A stretch of DNA of 64,000 nt from Microplitis mediator (taxonomy: Eukaryota; Arthropoda; Insecta; Hymenoptera; Braconidae), in NCBI RefSeq assembly GCF_029852145.1, contig NC_079971.1, positions 1 to 64,000 on the forward strand. Reading direction: 5' to 3'. Shown piece after piece: positions 13,684 through 24,051 of this stretch (the first letter of the stretch is position 1; each line of letters opens with the position of its first letter). A program made the position numbers and the translations under genes. The notes beneath the pieces were generated by a model. That model saw only the letters and a program-made list of their open reading frames with translations, searched no databases and had not been told where the DNA came from.

Positions 13684-13926
13684 TAGCTATTTTCGATACG
13701 TAGGATTAAAAAGAGGGTTTGCGGCATGCTTGGATTGGCGACACAAGTCTTGGGTTATGCCGCATTCTCAACGAGAACGAGTACATACATCTTTCTCGCA
13801 CGAGCGAAGCGAGTGCGAGAGAGATGTAGGTACGAGTTCTCGTTGTGAATGTAACATATCCCTAGACGAGTGTTGACAATACATGCATACCGTATCCCTC
13901 TTTTTAATTTTATGTATCGAACAATA
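13684..13926. mobile_element. Foldback (MITE-like) element
   Basis: The whole of this roughly 243-bp stretch is an imperfect inverted repeat. The outer ends pair through CGATAC, TA and ATTAAAAAGAGGG on the left (13,695-13,720) with the reverse complement on the right (13,895-13,920). The middle arms pair through GCATGC-like and GGGTTATG-like stretches. The centre is a strong hairpin at 13,769-13,845. There is no coding capacity, and the short open frame over it (68 codons) is not credible. Length, structure and lack of genes fit a non-autonomous foldback or MITE-like transposon. No superfamily can be assigned, since target duplication and exact ends are obscured by A/T runs. It could instead be the end structure of the neighbouring recombinase element. 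Confidence 0.7.
13769..13845. repeat. Central hairpin of the foldback element
   Basis: Two 33-nt arms (13,769-13,801 and 13,813-13,845) pair with four mismatched positions around an 11-nt loop (GAGCGAAGCGA). The arms begin CAACGAGAAC and end TCTCGCAC. The local GC content is well above the surroundings. A transcript across it would form a long stem, which makes it a possible source of small RNAs. That last point is inference. Confidence 0.88.
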
Positions 13927-13957
13927 TTTTTTATAATGACTGCCTTTAAAGTTTAAT
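13927..13957 (+). repeat. Left terminal inverted repeat
   Basis: This is the inverted partner of 15,793-15,823. The core CTGCCTTTAAAGTT (13,940-13,953) is perfectly matched. The outer TTTTTTATAA also matches. A three-base block (TGA here, CTC in the partner) and one further base differ, giving 27 of 31 matches. Confidence 0.8.
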
Positions 13958-14163
13958 TGAGAGGAATTCAATCATTCAAAAAATAAAAAATTACCTCCTG
14001 AATATAAATAATTGTACAGGTGTAAATAATAACAATCTATTAATGTTTTATTTTGTAATTGAACTCTTAATTTCTGTTTTAATTTTAATTTTCTTTTGAA
14101 TTACATTAATCTAAAAATTTTTTAGTATTATTTTTCCGTAAGAATAATTAGTACATATAATAT
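13958..14163 (-). other. 3' flank of the recombinase gene
   Basis: This is a very AT-rich stretch with no gene. On the minus strand, AATAAA occurs at the stop codon (AATAAATAAAT, about 14,162-14,172) and again at 14,047-14,052. Either could act as a polyadenylation signal. No further structure is seen up to the left inverted repeat. Confidence 0.5.
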
Positions 14164-15382
14164 TTATTTATTATCAAAGTTGAAATTGACGGTACAATTG
14201 TGGAACGAGAAATTCATATTTTTAGAAGGCATGGTAATTGTTGATGAAATATCAAGATTCTTATGTACAGTAGTATTTTGTACTTGAGACACTACAGCAG
14301 ATAAATTATCTTTAACTAATTCATTTTGGTTAATATCTTCAGTAATTTCAATATTAGCTTCACTCGTTTCAATAGTCTGATTTTCTTTATTCAAAATTAT
14401 ATTTTTTTTTATTTTACTGGCGATTTCTTTTTTGTTTCCTACCGAATCATCGATGTATCCTTCAGCAACATTACTAGATTTCCATCCTCCGTGACGTTTT
14501 AACGTTAGCAAATCAGCGCCTGCATCAGCTAGTAATGTTGCTGAAGTACGTCGTAATGAGTGACCTGTATATAATTCCGGTTCAGGTAGTTTTAAATACT
14601 CAGCAATTATTTTCGGAATAGAACCAATTTTGTTTATTCCCATCGGCTGTTGTTGGCATTTACCATTGGCGTATTTTAAAAAAAAACGATCAATCTTTGT
14701 TTCTTTTGGGCGTGTTGACATATATTTTTTTACCACTTCATTAAATGTATCGATAATAGTAAATGACCTGGCAACGTTAGTTTTAGTTTTAGGTAATTGG
14801 ACAAGTATAGTAGATTCGTCAACAATTTTTATATTATTAGTAGTCATACTCGATAATTCACCGCGCCTGCACGCCCCACTTACGCCAAAAATTAAAATAG
14901 CCTAAAAATAATAGTTAATTTTTTAATTCACAGATTATAAGTGAGAATTTAAATTATTATAAACTTACTTTTAAAGCAAGATATATTTCATCAGGAGCTT
15001 CATTTAAGAATTTTTCTACTTCATTTGATGTTAGAGTTTTAGCTTTCTTAGGTTTATATCCAATCGATTTGTTTTTTAAAAAAGCTGTGACTTTCCCATA
15101 ATTTTTTATGTCCACATTATGATTTAATAAAATTGTCGTTTTTATCATCGAAAACTGTGACCATAATGTCGATGGTGATAATGTTTCAGACAGGTGATTT
15201 AAATAGGCTAATATTACAGTCTCGGAGAACGATTCTGTCTTATTTAATTTACGCCAATCTAAAAACTTATCATAAGCTTTGTTGTATAACGCTTTTGATT
15301 TTTTGGGTAAAAGATTTAGCGTCGCTTTTTGTGCCGCAGCAACCAAATTTGGTGGAGTACACTGTCGCGTTAAATCGGCCAT
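14164..15382 (-). CDS. Tyrosine recombinase (Crypton-like), two exons
   Basis: The gene encodes a DNA strand-exchange enzyme, presumably the transposition recombinase of this element. Exon 1 is 15,382-14,969 (138 codons) and exon 2 is 14,901-14,164 (245 codons plus stop). Splicing is phase 0 and the product has 383 residues. The start is the ATG at 15,382, because two in-frame TAA codons lie immediately upstream. Residues about 15-120 are helical, as expected for the core-binding domain. The catalytic domain spans about 125-300. The first arginine is R150 in GACRRGEL, and the lysine is likely K176 or K178 in LPKTKTNVARSF. H252 and R255 lie in TGHSLRRTSATLLADAG. W278 in KRHGGW takes the His/Trp position, and the nucleophile is Y287 in AEGYID. 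The GGW with Tyr nine residues later resembles Cre. The tail (about 300-383) is rich in Asn, Lys, Ile and Glu and ends in an FSFHNCTVNFNF stretch of unknown role. No stop or frameshift is seen. Assignment to the Crypton group rests on resemblance from memory. Confidence 0.9.
14902..14968 (-). other. 67-bp GT-AG intron of the recombinase gene
   Basis: On the minus strand the donor is AAA|GTAAGT (from 14,968) and the acceptor is ATTATTTTTAG|GCT (ending 14,902). The donor fits the metazoan consensus, and the acceptor is preceded by a T-rich tract. Reading through it adds only VSL and then a stop to exon 1. Splicing instead joins LALK to AILIFGVSGACRRGEL, restoring the expected first-arginine region in frame. 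This is strong evidence that the intron is real. Confidence 0.92.
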
Positions 15383-15792
15383 AGTTTATTAAAATCTATG
15401 TTTTTAATAATGTGGCAATTTTTTATGAACAATAAATAATATAATATTATAATTTTCACAATCAAACACACAGGTTATGATTTTCAATAAGAATAAGACA
15501 CATATGATCACAATGCTGGTTTCCAATTGTCGTCTTTCTATTTGCGCATGTGCGGATTTCAGGATAAACGCGACAGTAGGAGTATATGGAGAAAAAAGTA
15601 TCGCTATCTCTTTTTAACTCGAGTGAACGACGGTCGCTAGGTAATTTGAATACATTTCCTATAGCCAATTACTTTTCAGCACAGTAAAATCATGCTGAAA
15701 AGTCCAACAGCTGATTTTTCGACATCGTTGTATAGTTTCGTCGAGTTATCGAGAGAAAGACCTATTTTACTCGCGCTACACGACGCTCGAAT
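15383..15792 (-). promoter_or_regulatory. 5' flank and probable promoter region of the recombinase gene
   Basis: These 410 bp lie between the start codon and the right inverted repeat and hold no convincing gene. The part next to the ATG is extremely AT-rich, with several TATA-like runs on the minus strand (about 15,425-15,455), and none can be chosen with confidence. The distal part (15,540-15,790) is more GC-balanced and contains an 11-bp-arm hairpin. A 68-codon minus-strand frame at 15,462-15,668 has no recognisable features. Confidence 0.45.
15671..15703. repeat. Perfect 11-bp inverted repeat upstream of the recombinase
   Basis: ACTTTTCAGCA (15,671-15,681) and TGCTGAAAAGT (15,693-15,703) are perfect inverted copies separated by 11 nt. 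A pair of short inverted arms around a short spacer is the usual layout of a tyrosine recombinase core binding site, as in lox and FRT sites. It lies about 115 bp inside the right end. It could equally be a promoter operator or a chance hairpin. Confidence 0.6.
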
Positions 15793-15823
15793 ATTGAACT
15801 TTAAAGGCAGGAGTTATAAAAAA
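15793..15823 (-). repeat. Right terminal inverted repeat
   Basis: This is the reverse complement of the left repeat over 31 bases with four mismatches. On the plus strand the core reads AACTTTAAAGGCAG (15,797-15,810), followed by GAG, TTAT and six As that merge with the satellite A-run. Confidence 0.8.
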
Positions 15824-18800
15824 TTTATTTTTTGAGTTTCGACCCATATAAGGATGGGTGGACATGGGTGGAGATGGGTGGAGATGCCACTATTTATTCT
15901 GATGAAGAGTAGCCCGTAACTTTTGCCCTGTTGGAAATAACCCATCATAATATAAACGTTTTTTTTTCCTTATGTTGTCCTGTAGTAGGATAGACCACAA
16001 AAAGTCCTGAGAAAAATTTATTTTTTGAGTTTCGACCCATATAAGGATGGGTGGACATGGGTGGAGATGGGTGGAGATGCCACTATGTATTCTGATGAAG
16101 AGTAGCCCGTAACTTTTGCCCTGTTGGGAATAACTCATCATAATATAAACGTTTTTTGTTCCTTATGGTGTCCTGTAGTAGGATAGACCACAAAAAGTCC
16201 TGAGAAAAATTTTATTTTTTAGTTTTCACTCATATAAGGATGGGTGGACATGGGTGGAGATGGGTGGAGATGCCACTATGTATTCTGATGAAGAGTAGCC
16301 CGTAACTTTTGCCCTGTTGGGAATATCTTATCATAATATAAACGTTTTTTGTTCCTTATGGTGTCCTGTAGTAGGATAGACCACAACAAGTCCTGAGAAA
16401 AATTTATTTTTTGAGTTCCGACCCATATAAGGATGGGTGGACATGGTTGGAGATGGGTGGAGATGCCACTATGTATTTTTTCGAAGAGTCGCCCGTAACT
16501 TTTGCCCTGTTGGGAATAACTCATCATAATATAAACGTTTTTTGTTCCTTATGGTGTCCTGTAGTAGGATAGACCACAAAAAGTCCTGAGAAAAATTTAT
16601 TTTTTGAGTTTCGACCCATATAAGGATGGGTGGACATGGGTGGAGATGGGTGGAGATGCCACTATGTATTCTGATGAAGAGTAGCCCGTAACTTTTGCCC
16701 TGTTGGGAATATCTTATCATAATATAAACGTTTTTTGTTCCTTATGGTGTCCTGTAGTAGGATAGACCACAACAAGTCCTGAGAAAAATTTATTTTTTGA
16801 GTTCCGACCCATATAAGGATGGGTGGACATGGTTGGAGATGGGTGGAGATGCCACTATGTATTTTTTCGAAGAGTCGCCCATAACTTTTGCCCTGTTGGG
16901 AATAACTCATCATAATATAAACGTTTTTTGTTCCTTATGGTATCCTGTAGTAGGATAGACCACAAAAAGTCCTGAGAAAAATTTTATTTTTTAGTTTTCA
17001 CTCATATAAGGATGGGTGGACATGGGTGGAGATGGGTGGAGATGCCACTATGTATTCTGATGAAGAGTAGCCCGTAACTTTTGCCCTTATGGGAATATCT
17101 TATCATAATATGAACGTTTTTTGTTCCTTATGGTGTCCTGTAGTAGGATAGACCACAACAAGTCCGGAGAAAAATTTATTTTTTGAGTTTCGTCCCATAT
17201 AAGGATGGGTGGACATGGGTGGAGATGGGTGGAGATGCCACTATGTATTCTGATGAAGATTAGCCCGTAACTTTTGCCCTGTTGGAAATAACTCATCATA
17301 ATATAAACGTTTTTTGTTCCTTATGGTGTCCTGTAGTAGGAAAGACCACAAAAAGTCCTGAGAAAAATTTATTTTTTGAGTTTCGTCCCATATAAGGATG
17401 GGTGGACATGGGTGGAGATGGGTGGAGATGCCACTATGTATTCTGATGAAGATTAGCCCGTAACTTTTGCCCTGTTGGAAATAACTCATCATAATATAAA
17501 CGTTTTTTGTTCCTTATGGTGTCCTGTAGTAGGATAGACCACAACAAGTCCTGAGAAAAATTTATTTTTCGAGTTCCGACCCATATAAGGATGGATGGAC
17601 ATGGGTGGAGATGGGTGGAGATGCCACTATGTATTTTTTCGAAGAATCGCCCGTAACTTTTGCCCTGTTGGAAATAACTCATCATAATGTAAACGTTTTT
17701 TGTTCCTTATGGTGTCCTGTAGTAGGATAGACCACAAAAAGTCCTGAGAAAAATTTATTTTTTGAGTTTCGACCCATATAAGGATGGGTGGACATGGGTG
17801 GAGATGGGTGGAGATGCCACTATGTATTCTGATGAAGAGTAGCCCGTAACTTTTGCCCTGTTGGGAATAACTCATCATAATATAAACGTTTTTTGTTCCT
17901 TATGGTGTCCTGTAGTAGGATAGACCGCAAAAAGTCCTGAGAAAATTTTGATTTTTTAGTTTTTACTCATATAAGCATGGGTGGACATGGGTGGAGATGG
18001 GTGGAGATGCCACGATGTATTCTGATGAAGAGTAGCCCGTAACTTTTGCCCTGTTGGGAATAACTCATCATAATATAAACGTTTTTTGTTCCTTATGGTG
18101 TCCTGTAGTAGGATAGACCGCAAAAAGTCCTGAGAAAATTTTGATTATTTAGTTTTTACTCATATAAGCATGGGTGGACATGGATGGAGATGGGTGGAGA
18201 TGCCACTATGTATTCTGATGAAGAGTAGCCCGTAACTTTTGCCCTGTTGGGAATAACTCATCATAATATAAACGTTTTTTGTTCCTTATGGTGTCCTGTA
18301 GTAGGATAGACCGCAAAAAGTCCTGAGAAAATTTTGATTTTTTAGTTTTTACTCATATAAGCATGGGTGGACATGGGTGGAGATGGGTGGAGATGCCACT
18401 ATGTATTCTGATGAAGAGTAGCCCGTAACTTTTGCCCTGTTGGGAATAACTTATCATAATATGAACGTTTTTTGTTCCTTATGGTGTCCTGTAGTAGGAT
18501 AGACCACAAAAAGTCCTGAGAAAAATTTATTTTTTGAGTTTCGACCCATATTAGGATGGGTGGACATGGGTGGAGATGGGTGGAGATGCCACTATGTATT
18601 CTGATGAAGAGTAGCCCGTAACTTTTGCCCTGTTGGGAATATCTCATCATAATATAAACGTTTTTTGTTCCTTATGGTGTCCTGTAGTAGGATAGACCGC
18701 AAAAAGTCCTGAGAAAATTTTTATTTTTTAGTTTTTACTCATATAAGGATGGGTGGACATGGGTGGAGATGGGTGGAGATGCCACTATGTATTCTGATGA

Positions 18801-21800
18801 AGAGTAGCCCGTAACTTTTGCCCTGTTGGGAATAACTCATCATAATATAAACGTTTTTTGTTCCTTATGGTGTCCTGTAGTAGGATAGACCGCAAAAAGT
18901 CCTGAGAAAATTTTGATTTTTTAGTTTTTACTCATATAAGCATGGGTGGACATGGGTGGAGATGGGTGGAGATGCCACTATGTATTCTGATGAAGAGTAG
19001 CCCGTAACTTTTGCCCTGTTGGGAATAACTTATCATAATATGAACGTTTTTTGTTCCTTATGGTGTCCTGTAGTAGGATAGACCACAAAAAGTCCTGAGA
19101 AAAATTTATTTTTTGAGTTTCGACCCATATAAGGATGGGTGGACATGGGTGGAGATGGGTGGAGATGCCACTATGTATTCTGATGAAGAGTAGCCCGTAA
19201 CTTTTGCCCTGTTGGGAATATCTCATCATAATATAAACGTTTTTTGTTCCTTATGGTGTCCTGTAGTAGGATAGACCGCAAAAAGTCCTGAGAAAATTTT
19301 TATTTTTTAGTTTTTACTCATATAAGCATGGGTGGACATGGGTGGAGATGGGTGGAGATGCCACTATGTATTCTGATGAAGAGTAGCCCGTAACTTTTGC
19401 CCTGTTGGGAATATCTTATCATAATATAAACGTTTTTTGTTCCTTATGGTGTCCTGTAGTAGGATAGACCACAAAAAGTCCTGAGAAAAATTTATTTTTT
19501 GAGTTCCGACCCATATAAGGATGGGTGGACATGGGTGGAGATGGGTGGAGATGCCACTATGTATTCTGATGAAGAGTAGCCCGTAACTTTTGCCCTGTTG
19601 GGAATATCTTATCATAATATAAACGTTTTTTGTTCCTTATGGTGTCCTGTAGTAGGATAGACCGCAAAAAGTCCTGAGAAAAATTTATTTTTTGAGTTTC
19701 GACCCATATAAGGATGGGTGGACATGGGTGGAGATGGGTGGAGATGCCACTATGTATTCTGATGAAGAGTAGCCCGTAACTTTTGCCCTGTTGGGAATAT
19801 CTGATCATAATATAAACGTTTTTTGTTCCTTATGGTGTCCTGTAGTAGGATAGACCACAAAAAGTCCTGAGAAAAATTTATTTTTTGAGTTCCGACCCAT
19901 ATAAGGATGGGTGGACATGGGTGGAGATGGGTGGAGATGCCACTATGTATTCTGATGAAGAGTAGCCCTTAACTTTTGCCCTGTTGGGAATAACCCAACA
20001 CAATATAAACGTTTTTTGTTCCTTATGGTGTCCTGTAGCAGGATAGACCACAAAAAGTCCCGAGAAAAATTTATTTTTTGAGTTTCGACCCATATAAGGA
20101 TGGGTGGACATGGGTGGAGATGGGTGGAGATGCCACTATTTATTCTGATGAAGAGTAGCCCGTAACTTTTGCCCTGTTGGAAATAACCCATCATAATATA
20201 AACGTTTTTTTTTCCTTATGTTGTCCTGTAGTAGGATAGACCACAAAAAGTCCTGAGAAAAATTTATTTTTTGAGTTTCGACCCATATAAGGATGGGTGG
20301 ACATGGGTGGAGATGGGTGGAGATGCCACTATGTATTCTGATGAAGAGTAGCCCGTAACTTTTGCCCTGTTGGGAATAACTCATCATAATATAAACGTTT
20401 TTTGTTCCTTATGGTGTCCTGTAGTAGGATAGACCACAAAAAGTCCTGAGAAAAATTTTATTTTTTAGTTTTCACTCATATAAGGATGGGTGGACATGGG
20501 TGGAGATGGGTGGAGATGCCACTATGTATTCTGATGAAGAGTAGCCCGTAACTTTTGCCCTGTTGGGAATATCTTATCATAATATAAACGTTTTTTGTTC
20601 CTTATGGTGTCCTGTGGTAGGATAGACCACAACAAGTCCTGAGAAAAATTTATTTTTTGAGTTCCGACCCATATAAGGATGGGTGGACATGGTTGGAGAT
20701 GGGTGGAGATGCCACTATGTATTTTTTCGAAGAGTCGCCCGTAACTTTTGCCCTGTTGGGAATAACTCATCATAATATAAACGTTTTTTGTTCCTTATGG
20801 TGTCCTGTAGTAGGATAGACCACAAAAAGTCCTGAGAAAAATTTATTTTTTGAGTTTCGACCCATATAAGGATGGGTGGACATGGGTGGAGATGGGTGGA
20901 GATGCCACTATGTATTCTGATGAAGAGTAGCCCGTAACTTTTGCCCTGTTGGGAATATCTTATCATAATATAAACGTTTTTTGTTCCTTATGGTGTCCTG
21001 TAGTAGGATAGACCACAACAAGTCCTGAGAAAAATTTATTTTTTGAGTTCCGACCCATATAAGGATGGGTGGACATGGGTGGAGATGGGTGGAGATGCCA
21101 CTATGTATTTTTTCGAAGAATCGCCCGTAACTTTTGCCCTGTTGGAAATAACTCATCATAATATAAACGTTTTTTGTTCCTTATGGTGTCCTGTAGTAGG
21201 ATAGACCACAAAAAGTCCTGAGAAAAATTTATTTTTTGAGTTTCGACCCATATAAGGATGGGTGGACATGGGTGGAGATGGGTGGAGATGCCACTATGTA
21301 TTCTGATGAAGAGTAGCCCGTAACTTTTGCCCTGTTGGGAATAACTCATCATAATATAAACGTTTTTTGTTCCTTATGGTGTCCTGTAGTAGGATAGACC
21401 GCAAAAAGTCCTGAGAAAATTTTGATTTTTTAGTTTTTACTCATATAAGCATGGGTGGACATGGGTGGAGATGGGTGGAGATGCCACTATGTATTCTGAT
21501 GAAGAGTAGCCCGTAACTTTTGCCCTGTTGGGAATAACTTATCATAATATGAACGTTTTTTGTTCCTTATGGTGTCCTGTAGTAGGATAGACCACAAAAA
21601 GTCCTGAGAAAAATTTATTTTTTGAGTTTCGACCCATATAAGGATGGGTGGACATGGGTGGAGATGGGGGGAGATGCCACTATGTATTCTGATGAAGAGT
21701 AGCCCGTAACTTTTGCCCTGTTGGGAATAACTCATCATAATATGAACGTTTTTTGTTCCTTATGGTGTCCTGTAGTAGGATAGACCACAAAAAGTCCTGA

Positions 21801-23740
21801 GAAAAATTTTATTTTTCAGTTTTCACTCATATAAGGATGGGTGGACATGGGTGGAGATGGGTGGAGATGCCACTATGTATTCTGATGAAGAGTAGCCCTT
21901 AACTTTTGCCCTGTTGGGAATAACCCAACACAATATAAACGTTTTTTGTTCCTTATGGTGTCCTGTAGCAGGATAGACCACAAAAAGTCCTGAGAAAAAT
22001 TTATTTTTTGAGTTTCGACCCATATAAGGATGTGGGACATGGGTGGAGATGGGTGGAGATGCCACTATGTATTCTGATGAAGAGTAGCCCGTAACTTTTG
22101 CCCTGTTGGGAATAACTCATCATAATATAAACGTTTTTTGTTCCTTATGGTGTCCTGTAGTAGGATAGACCGCAAAAAGTCCTGAGAAAATTTTGATTTT
22201 TTAGTTTTTACTCATATAAGCATGGGTGGACATGGGTGGAGATGGGTGGAGATGCCACTATGTATTCTGATGAAGAGTAGCCCGTAACTTTTGCCCTGTT
22301 GGGAATAACTCATCATAATATGAACGTTTTTTGTTCCTTATGGTGTCCTGTAGTAGGATAGACCACAAAAAGTCCTGAGAAAAATTTTATTTTTCAGTTT
22401 TCACTCATATAAGGATGGGTGGACATGGGTGGAGATGGGTGGATATGCCACTATGTATTCTGATGAAGAGTAGCCCGTAACTTTTGCCCTGTTGGGAATA
22501 ACTCATCATAATATAAACGTTTTTTGTTCTGTATAGTGTCCTGTAGTAGGAAAGACCACAAAAAGTCCTGAGAAAAATTTGATTTTTTAGTTTTTACTCA
22601 TATAAGCATGGGTGGACATGGGTGGAGATGGGTGGAGATGCCACTATGTATTCTGATGAAGAGTAGCCCTTAACTTTTGCCCTGTTGGGAATAACCCAAC
22701 ACAATATAAACGTTTTTTGTTCCTTATGGTGTCCTGTAGCAGGATAGACCACAAAAAGTCCTGAGAAAAATTTATTTTTTGAGTTTCGACCCATATAAGG
22801 ATGTGGGACATGGGTGGAGATGGGTGGAGATGCCACTATTTATTCTGATGAAGAGTAGCCCGTAACTTTTGCCCTGTTGGAAATAACCCATCAAAATATA
22901 AACGTTTTTTGTTCCTTATGGTGTCCTGTAGTAGGATAGACCGCAAAAAGTCCTGAGAAAATTTTGATTTTTTAGTTTTTACTCATATAAGCATGGGTGG
23001 ACATGGGTGGAGATGGGTGGAGATGCCACTATGTATTCTGATGAAGAGTAGCCCTTAACTTTTGCCCTGTTGGGAATAACCCAACACAATATAAACGTTT
23101 TTTGTTCCTTATGGTGTCCTGTAGCAGGATAGACCACAAAAAGTCCTGAGAAAAATTTATTTTTTGAGTTTCGACCCATATAAGGATGTGGGACATGGGT
23201 GGAGATGGGTGGAGATGCCACTATTTATTCTGATGAAGAGTAGCCCGTAACTTTTGCCCTGTTGGAAATAACCCATCAAAATATAAACGTTTTTTGTTCC
23301 TTATGTTGTCCTGTAGTAGGATAGACCACAAAAAGTCCTGAGAAAAATTTATTTTTTGAGTTTCGACCCATATAAGGATGGGTGGACATGGGTGGAGATG
23401 GGTGGAGATGCCACTATGTATTCTGATGAAGAGTAGCCCGTAACTTTTGCCCTGTTGGGAATAACTCATCATAATATGAACGTTTTTTGTTCCTTATGGT
23501 GTCCTGTAGTAGGATAGACCACAAAAAGTCCTGAGAAAAATTTTATTTTTCAGTTTTCACTCATATAAGGATGGGTGGACATGGGTGGAGATGGGTGGAT
23601 ATGCCACTATGTATTCTGATGAAGAGTAGCCCGTAACTTTTGCCCTGTTGGGAATAACTCATCATAATATAAACGTTTTTTGTTCTGTATAGTGTCCTGT
23701 AGTAGGAAAGACCACAAAAAGTCCTGAGAAAAATTTATTT

Positions 23741-24051
23741 TTCGTTTTTATGCCCATATGAGGGAGGGTGGACATGGGTGGACATGGGTGGAGATGGGTG
23801 GAGATGATTTTCTGTAGAGTGGCCTCTAACTTTGCTCCTGTTGGGAATAACTCATCATAATATAAACGTTTTTTGTTCATTATGATATCCTCTAGTAGGG
23901 AAAGCCCCATAAGGTCCTGAGAAAAATTTATTTTTCGAGTTCAGGCCCATATGAGGGAGGGTGGACATGGGTGGACATGGGTGGAGATGGTCGTAGATCA
24001 TTTTCTGTAGAGTGGCCTCTAACTTTGCTCCTGTTGGGAATACCTCATCAT
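23741..24051. repeat. Divergent satellite block, copy 3
   Basis: This is a divergent two-unit block with the GAGGGAGGGTGG and GTAGAGTGGCC landmarks. It lies 14,110 bp from the preceding copy. About 2.1 kb of that spacing is the mobile-element insertion, so the satellite spacing is about 62 monomers. It marks the long HOR unit that starts near 20.5 kb. Confidence 0.9.

Larger units (their letters stand above)
13684..15821. mobile_element. Composite insertion in a satellite monomer
   Basis: This is the only non-satellite DNA in the window. The left flank stops at AGTCCCGAGAAA (13,683). The right flank resumes within an A-run followed by TTTATTTTTTGAG. Uninterrupted copies of the same monomer variant (for example near 4,597, 20,059, 39,736, 47,258 and 59,548) read GTCCCGAGAAAAATTTATT. 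The net gain is therefore about 2,138 bp inside the A-run, with no loss of satellite. A target duplication of up to three or four As is possible but cannot be fixed because the site is a homopolymer. The insertion consists of a foldback element and a recombinase element side by side. Confidence 0.93.
13927..15823 (-). mobile_element. Tyrosine-recombinase element with terminal inverted repeats
   Basis: The roughly 1.9-kb segment is bounded by 31-bp inverted repeats (13,927-13,957 and 15,793-15,823). The right repeat ends at the satellite boundary and the left begins where the foldback element ends. It holds a single spliced minus-strand gene for a tyrosine recombinase. Cryptons and relatives are DNA elements that move by a tyrosine recombinase alone and, as I know them, lack long terminal inverted repeats. 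This element is therefore either a variant group or a recombinase gene carried by a different kind of TIR element. The outermost six bases of each repeat are A/T runs that may belong to the flanks. Confidence 0.7.

Noticed and set aside
13768..13971. 68-codon open frame over the foldback element
   Set aside because: It runs across the hairpin and an inverted-repeat end, with no protein similarity recognised. The palindrome explains the sequence.
14630..14905. Plus-strand open frame of 91 codons
   Set aside because: It is antisense to exon 2 of the recombinase, whose catalytic motifs make the minus strand the coding strand.
15133..15384. Plus-strand open frame of 83 codons
   Set aside because: It is antisense to exon 1 of the recombinase and has no features of its own.
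15600..15625. Possible relation between CTCTTTTTAACTCGAG upstream of the gene and the ATTAAAAAGAGGG end of the foldback element
   Set aside because: The match is about ten bases of low-complexity sequence and does not extend, so it is likely chance.
15462..15668. Minus-strand open frame of 68 codons upstream of the recombinase
   Set aside because: It has no domain, motif or start context and is not in frame with the recombinase start. A short upstream frame by chance is the simplest reading.
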